Shown: positions 59,977 through 64,000 of the stretch, in pieces
How the letters are laid out: every line of letters starts with the position of its first letter
Position numbering within the stretch: position 1 is the stretch's first letter
Source of the DNA: Gammaproteobacteria bacterium
GTDB lineage: Bacteria > Pseudomonadota > Gammaproteobacteria > DSM-16500
Length of the DNA: 64,000 nucleotides
Assembly: GCA_031291175.1 (NCBI GenBank)
Contig: JARLJO010000016.1
Location: 1-64,000 of the forward strand
Reading direction: 5' to 3'
Notes under the pieces: generated by a model
What the model was told of the DNA's origin: nothing
Databases searched by the model: none
Seen by the model: the letters and a program-made list of their open reading frames with translations, nothing else
Program-made: the position numbers and the translations under genes

Positions 59977-60062
59977 GATTATCTGTAGTAGCTCTAATCT
60001 GATCTGACAGTCACCCATTATGGGTTTACTATCAGATCAAGTTGGAACTACTACAGATTAAT
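59977..60062. repeat. long imperfect hairpin at the end of the 612-aa gene
   Basis: ATTATCTGTAGTAG (59978-59991) and CTACTACAGATTAAT (60049-60062) are inverted copies, and pairing continues inward with interruptions (CTGATCTGACAGT against ACTATCAGATCAA, then CCCAT against ATGGG). The stop codon of the minus-strand gene (60058) lies in the right arm. It may end both convergent transcripts, or be a further small repeat. Confidence 0.7.
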
Positions 60063-61893
60063 GAGGCCGTCTTACATTATTTTCAACCAGCTCGCGATCA
60101 AACACCACTTGCTGCTTCATTTGATCCCGCCCAAGTTTAAGAAACTCATGCATTTTTGCCATGCGAATATTATCGCTAGACCGATTGTAAATACTATAAG
60201 ATGGCACTAATTTATCATACAATCTGCCGCGTAATGCATCCCTATTACAGCCGCTGCTTCGGCTGATGCTAAGATAACCCGTATAACCACTATTATCTCT
60301 TGCCGTTTTACCCGTCTTTATAAATGCAGCCACTTCATCTCGTAACACTTCAATCGTTTTTGCCGATGCAACAGTTTCTTGCAATTCTTCAGCCCGCTGA
60401 TATCCAGAAAAATGCAATAATCCACATTGTTTTTTATAACCCTCTATAATTTTTCTCGTTCCATTTTTAGCAGCAAGCAATTTTATCGCTGCTTTATCTG
60501 TGGGTAGCGGTTCAAGCCTAGGCGCGCCAAAAACAAGATTTTGTTTTATCTGATCAAGATCAAACGCTCTAAACTCTTTCATCTTTGCATCGCTTTGTTC
60601 ATCATCATAACGTCTAAAGTGACTATAAGAAGGCACAAGCTTATCAAATAATTTTCCACGCAAACCGTTACTATCCAGCCCACTACGGCGGCTAACGCTC
60701 CGCAATATATTATAATTTGCTCTATCAGATTCACTTTTGCCGTTTTTTAAAAAATAAGCAACTTCATCGCTTAAAAATGCCATATTATTGGCAAACTCAA
60801 TCCGTTTCTTTAATTCATTAGCGCGATTTTTACCATACCAATTAAATCGACCGCATTTCTTTTTATAATCTTCTATTATCTCTAAAGTTTCCGCTTTAGC
60901 CGCCCGTAATTTTTTTTGATCTTCTGGTACAAAATCATTCTCGGCAACATTTCTTCTTCCGCTTGCAACACCATAATCTGCTTTCAAAGAGTTATCAAGA
61001 ATCTTGAAAATACCATTAAAGCCCAAATTAATACTTTGTTTAAGCGCTGTTAATCCACCAATCCCCATCATGCTAAAACCAACCACAGCAGGTATTAAAG
61101 CTAAAGGTAAAAATGCCACGGTCGAACCAATCATAATGAGCGTAATGCCGAAAAACAGCCGATGCCTATTTCTTTGAAAAACAATATCGTTTTTTAAAAA
61201 TGGCACAATAGCCGCATACTCCTTTTCTTTCTTGTTGAGTACAGCTTTCAGCGTATCCTTACTCTGATTAATTTTTCGATTTCGCAGCAAGAGATTAATG
61301 GACGTATCAATCACTAAAATGCCTAACTCAAGGAATAGCGCAAAACCGCCCGTAGCAGCTAGTAAAATAAAACTGGTCGCAATCCACATTGTTATTTTAG
61401 TGAGTCTGGAAGGTCTATCGTCTTGCAATAATAAATTCTTAAATTTGGTCCAGGTTAAGCGATTACGCAAATTCTCTTTTGAGTGAAACAAATGATTAAA
61501 AATATGTTTGCCTATGAGACCAATTTCGAAGATACCCAAGACAGCATAAAGATTCAAACCCATCACCGGCACTGAATGCGATAATAACGTTGTAAAATCG
61601 ATACCCAACCAGAGAAAAAACCGATGAATGGGCCGTGCCCACGAAGAAGCAAAATAAAAAGTGCGTGTCCGGAAAACAGTCGGTGGCACTAATTGGTCTA
61701 ATTGATACTTGGCTTGTTTGCGCCAGCGATCAAGCCGCCACTTATCGAATGGACGATGGGAGTCAGGCCTAGCATAAGCGTCGACTAAATCGCGCGCTAA
61801 GTGTTGTTGTAATGAAAGTGCATGGGAATTATTTTGATTTGCATCGCCAAGGCGTAAACCGCAAATTATTTCTTTCATTTCAAAGTCTTGCAT
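60058..61893 (-). CDS. membrane protein with a duplicated C-terminal domain, 611 aa
   Basis: A protein of about 611 residues, start ATG at 61893 (a TTG two codons upstream is also possible). The first 330 residues have three to five hydrophobic helices in two groups (about 95-190 and 240-290) and no signal peptide. The C-terminal part is a tandem duplication of a domain of about 130 residues. Both copies have II..YKK.CG, the sequence RA.EL, a DEVA.F.K.GK segment, SRRSG or SRSSG, LRG.L.DKLVPSYS, and MKEF or MHEF followed by D Q .K Q. I do not recognise the domain. Duplicated soluble domains on a membrane anchor are seen in Legionellales effectors. No operon partner; it is convergent with the stress operon. 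Confidence 0.7.
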   Translation of the reverse strand: MQDFEMKEIICGLRLGDANQNNSHALSLQQHLARDLVDAYARPDSHRPFDKWRLDRWRKQAKYQLDQLVPPTVFRTRTFYFASSWARPIHRFFLWLGIDFTTLLSHSVPVMGLNLYAVLGIFEIGLIGKHIFNHLFHSKENLRNRLTWTKFKNLLLQDDRPSRLTKITMWIATSFILLAATGGFALFLELGILVIDTSINLLLRNRKINQSKDTLKAVLNKKEKEYAAIVPFLKNDIVFQRNRHRLFFGITLIMIGSTVAFLPLALIPAVVGFSMMGIGGLTALKQSINLGFNGIFKILDNSLKADYGVASGRRNVAENDFVPEDQKKLRAAKAETLEIIEDYKKKCGRFNWYGKNRANELKKRIEFANNMAFLSDEVAYFLKNGKSESDRANYNILRSVSRRSGLDSNGLRGKLFDKLVPSYSHFRRYDDEQSDAKMKEFRAFDLDQIKQNLVFGAPRLEPLPTDKAAIKLLAAKNGTRKIIEGYKKQCGLLHFSGYQRAEELQETVASAKTIEVLRDEVAAFIKTGKTARDNSGYTGYLSISRSSGCNRDALRGRLYDKLVPSYSIYNRSSDNIRMAKMHEFLKLGRDQMKQQVVFDRELVENNVRRPH

Positions 61894-62271
61894 TACCAAT
61901 GCCCCATTTTGGTCTTTTTATGGGTTCATTATAAGAAGAAATACTTAAGGCTATATTAGGAGGGAAGAAAATCTGGAAGTCGACAATTGTTTCTTGATCG
62001 CCTCGCTGTTCGAGCAAGCAGACCACATTATTGATTTGAATGTTTAGGCAGGAGAAAATAGCTGTCAGAGAACTCTAACGTACCGTTCTCAAGCCCTACG
62101 TACCTTTCTTAAACTCCTAGGTACTGTTCTCAAACCCCTATCTACTGTGGCTTGTCCACGGTATCCAGCGATTGAAATCGGGTTCGAGAGTTTTCCGGAT
62201 ACCGTGGACAAGCCACGGTACGTAGGGCTTTGAGAGCGCCCCCCAGAAAACTAAGACCAACAACTCCCCAA
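61894..62271. other. 378-base intergenic region with a large family B repeat
   Basis: No gene seen. The right half is the composite family B element at 62067-62236. Confidence 0.6.
62067..62236. repeat. family B composite element, longest copy
   Basis: It starts with three imperfect tandem half-units of about 20-21 bases (AACTCTAACGTACCGTTCTC; AGCCCTACGTACCTTTCTTA; AACTCCTAGGTACTGTTCTC), then a hairpin with ACTGTGGCTTGTCCACGGT, the spacer CCAGCGATTGAAATCGGG, and a second hairpin ATACCGTGGACAAGCCACGG followed by TACGTAGGG. The spacer is shared with the copy at 32901. Confidence 0.8.
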
Positions 62272-62610
62272 TCAATGCATCATGTTATAGTTCATATTCC
62301 GCATAATCCACAGCGAACCAGCAATAATGGTTACCAAAATGACCAGTGTAAACACAAACGACATAACATTCGTACGACCTTGAGGCGTTAGAGTGTTGAG
62401 ACGTAAAAAGCAAACTAACTGAATTACAAATTGCAGACACGCAGAACCATAAATAACAGCAAATATCTGACCGTGCGTCAATGTATCAGCCATGACTACC
62501 CAAAAAGCCAGCAACGTCAGGATAGAACAAGCAACAAACCCAAGAAGATAAATACCTAATTTTTTTTGGCCGGTGCCATAATCCGGCTGATGTAAACTGT
62601 GATCTGTCAT
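62272..62610 (-). CDS. cyoD: cytochrome bo3 ubiquinol oxidase subunit IV (CyoD)
   Basis: A 112-residue inner-membrane protein of the COX4-prokaryotic type with three hydrophobic helices: LGIYLLGFVACSILTLLAFW, then GQIFAVIYGSACLQFVIQLV, then VMSFVFTLVILVTIIAGSLW. HDFxx-type metal residues are not expected; this subunit helps assemble the oxidase. It follows cyoC after one base, the last gene of the visible cyo operon. No cyoE (haem O synthase) lies downstream: the next element is a family B repeat, then an unrelated membrane protein on the same strand. Confidence 0.92.
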   Translation of the reverse strand: MTDHSLHQPDYGTGQKKLGIYLLGFVACSILTLLAFWVVMADTLTHGQIFAVIYGSACLQFVIQLVCFLRLNTLTPQGRTNVMSFVFTLVILVTIIAGSLWIMRNMNYNMMH

Positions 62611-62611
62611 C

Positions 62612-63208
62612 TTACATCGCTCCTAATAAATAAACGATTGTGAATACAAAAATCCAAACGATATCCAAAAAGTTCCAGAACAACCCTAAATAAGTCATTC
62701 GTCGATTTGCAATATGAGAACCTTTCAGCTTGGGCAATTGTAAGATCATGACCAAAATCCATAATAAGCCACAGCTAACGTGCAAACCATGCGTTCCCAC
62801 TAAGGTAAAAAATGAAGAAGCCGATCCATTCAAATCCCACCGGAAACCTTCCGCAGCAAGCTGAATAAACTCTCTCACCTCAATAAACACAAAGCTGCCG
62901 CCCAGCAAAAACGTCATGCCAAGCCATACTTGAGTGCGGAAGATTTTTTGCTTATACAAATCTAACATCGCCAAACAATAAGTGAAGTTAGAAGCCAGCA
63001 GAAGAAAAGTTTCCAGCAAAACCACACGCAAATTAATGTGGCTTTTCAAAGTGGAAGGCAGCATACCTTGATAATTCAAAACCAAAAAGGTTGCGAACAA
63101 ACTCCCAAATAGAATGCAATCGGTCATGATATATAACCAGAAACCAAATACATCTGTTGCATCATTGTCATGATGATGTTCATCCATGACGGTTACTTCG
63201 TTGTGCAT
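62612..63208 (-). CDS. cyoC: cytochrome bo3 ubiquinol oxidase subunit III (CyoC)
   Basis: A 198-residue haem-copper oxidase subunit III with five hydrophobic helices. The family features are DVFGFWLYIMTDCILFGSLF at the N-terminus, the loop FIEVREFIQL, and GTHGLHVSCGLLWILVM with the conserved His pair. It belongs to the proton-pumping quinol oxidase of the inner membrane. The ATG at 63208 has a perfect GGAGGT site 6 bases upstream, inside the end of cyoB, so the genes overlap by 16 bases and are translationally coupled. cyoD follows after one base. Confidence 0.94.
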   Translation of the reverse strand: MHNEVTVMDEHHHDNDATDVFGFWLYIMTDCILFGSLFATFLVLNYQGMLPSTLKSHINLRVVLLETFLLLASNFTYCLAMLDLYKQKIFRTQVWLGMTFLLGGSFVFIEVREFIQLAAEGFRWDLNGSASSFFTLVGTHGLHVSCGLLWILVMILQLPKLKGSHIANRRMTYLGLFWNFLDIVWIFVFTIVYLLGAM

Positions 63209-64000
63209 GCTGCGACCTCCATAAAGTGCGCTAATTCTGTTCTTTTAACTGTTTCAGCATCAATATAATAATCTGTATCGGTATTAAATGTTTTGATAAT
63301 ACCGGTTAGTATCATGCCTACAAACCCTATCAAACCAGGAATCAGCATGTGCCAGACCAAGCCAAAACCCATTACCCCAGCAAAAATTGCAATGATAAAA
63401 CCCGCGCCAGTGTTTCTTGGCATATGTATTGGTTGATAATCAATATTTTGCGGATTCACGCGTCCCGTTGTTAATTGATTTTCTTTATCAATCCAGAATT
63501 GATCCAATCCCGTAACGGTCGGTAGCACGGCAAAATTATAAAGCGGTGCAGGCGATGCCATAGACCATTCTAGCGTACCAGCATTCCACGGATCACCTGT
63601 GATATCCCGCAATGCTTTTCGATCTCTGAAGCTGACATAGACCTGAATAATTTGTGACATAATGCCGAATAGAATGCAGACCGCACCCAAAGCCGCGACA
63701 ATAAAGTAAGGTTGATACGATAAATTGTCGTAATGTTGCGTACGACGCATCACACCACTCAGTCCAAGTACATAGAGCGGCATAAAGGCAAGGTAAAAAC
63801 CAACTACCCACCAGATGAAAGCACGTCTACCCCACTTCTCATCCAACTTGAAGCCGAATGCCTTAGGAAACCAAAAGATTACCCCAGCAAAATAGCCGAA
63901 TAACACACCACCAATAATCACATTATGAAAGTGTGCCACTAAAAACAAACTGTTATGAACTTGAAAGTCCACCGGTGGCACTGCCATCATCACGCCCGTC
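63193..64000 (-). CDS. cyoB: cytochrome bo3 ubiquinol oxidase subunit I (CyoB), C-terminal part
   Basis: The 3' part of the haem-copper oxidase subunit I gene; the frame runs off the window's right edge, so the N-terminal part with most haem and CuB ligands is missing. Visible are GVMMAVPPVDFQVHNSLFLV and AHFHNVIIGG, where the two His next to the Phe serve the high-spin haem region, then several hydrophobic helices and a tail with WNAGTLEWSMASPAPLYNF typical of CyoB. This subunit reduces oxygen to water with quinol electrons while pumping protons. The order cyoB-cyoC-cyoD is the usual one; cyoA would lie further upstream, outside the window. Confidence 0.94.
   Translation of the reverse strand, partial: TGVMMAVPPVDFQVHNSLFLVAHFHNVIIGGVLFGYFAGVIFWFPKAFGFKLDEKWGRRAFIWWVVGFYLAFMPLYVLGLSGVMRRTQHYDNLSYQPYFIVAALGAVCILFGIMSQIIQVYVSFRDRKALRDITGDPWNAGTLEWSMASPAPLYNFAVLPTVTGLDQFWIDKENQLTTGRVNPQNIDYQPIHMPRNTGAGFIIAIFAGVMGFGLVWHMLIPGLIGFVGMILTGIIKTFNTDTDYYIDAETVKRTELAHFMEVAACTTK

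Noticed and set aside
62067..62160. Tandem half-units considered as a CRISPR-like array
   Set aside because: Units are 20-21 bases, diverged, contiguous without spacers and part of a palindromic family; no cas gene in the window.
1..64000. tRNA, rRNA or type IVB secretion genes
   Set aside because: None could be recognised on either strand, so claims of secretion rest on protein features only.

Overview
The window looks like the chromosome of a host-associated gammaproteobacterium of the order Legionellales (Legionella/Coxiella/Aquicella/Berkiella type). It is AT-rich. Ordinary gammaproteobacterial housekeeping genes (RlmF, OxyR, AhpC/AhpD, SodC, peptide deformylase, CopA, cytochrome bo3 oxidase) alternate with large orphan proteins carrying eukaryote-like or effector-like domains. 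The order assignment is inferred from gene content. No rRNA, tRNA, CRISPR array, transposase or phage gene was found.

Layout. 1-5.2 kb: end of an unidentified protein, rlmF, a pirin, then an oxidative-stress block (sodC, oxyR and divergent ahpC-ahpD with an OxyR-like operator). 5.3-12.2 kb: a GGDEF protein, a TrmY-like RNA methylase beside a YhhQ queuosine-precursor transporter, a fatty-acid/sterol hydroxylase-like enzyme and several secreted or orphan proteins. 12.2-28.9 kb: an accessory stretch with a candidate YopT-like cysteine protease, a Fic protein with an altered motif, an orphan, a repeat-built secreted propeller protein, an 866-residue protein with a CX5R phosphatase motif and C-terminal membrane hairpin, a Cache-HAMP adenylate cyclase, and a histidine-rich multi-pass membrane protein behind a near-perfect Fur box. 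29-38.5 kb: large secreted beta-propeller-type proteins, an NAD(P)-binding protein, an M28 peptidase with PDZ, and a deformylase. 38.9-53 kb: orphans, a small CXXCH protein, a HAD-like protein, a lipase/coiled-coil/membrane protein, a possible RhoGEF-like protein, an alpha/beta hydrolase, a cation/proton antiporter, and a eukaryotic-like kinase ending in a CaaX-type box. 53-60 kb: a cupredoxin-copA pair, a flavin reductase, and a stress operon (UspA, erythromycin-esterase-like, and a fused alcohol dehydrogenase-acetyltransferase). 60-64 kb: a membrane protein with a duplicated domain, then cyoB-cyoC-cyoD.

Many intergenic gaps hold three families of short palindromic repeats. I call them A (about 66 bp), B (41 bp or longer) and C (about 90-130 bp). 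They recur at 5-6 places each and often sit side by side. At 38.6 kb a further inverted-repeat element appears to have inserted into a C copy.

The strongest leads are the CaaX-tailed kinase (49.5 kb), the Fur-boxed histidine-rich membrane protein resembling the Legionella vacuolar metal transporter MavN (27 kb), the CX5R candidate phosphoinositide phosphatase (22 kb), the candidate C58-like protease and altered Fic protein (13-16 kb), and the dehydrogenase-acetyltransferase fusion (58 kb). Secretion of these proteins, and all their activities, are inferences. No secretion-system gene lies in the window.
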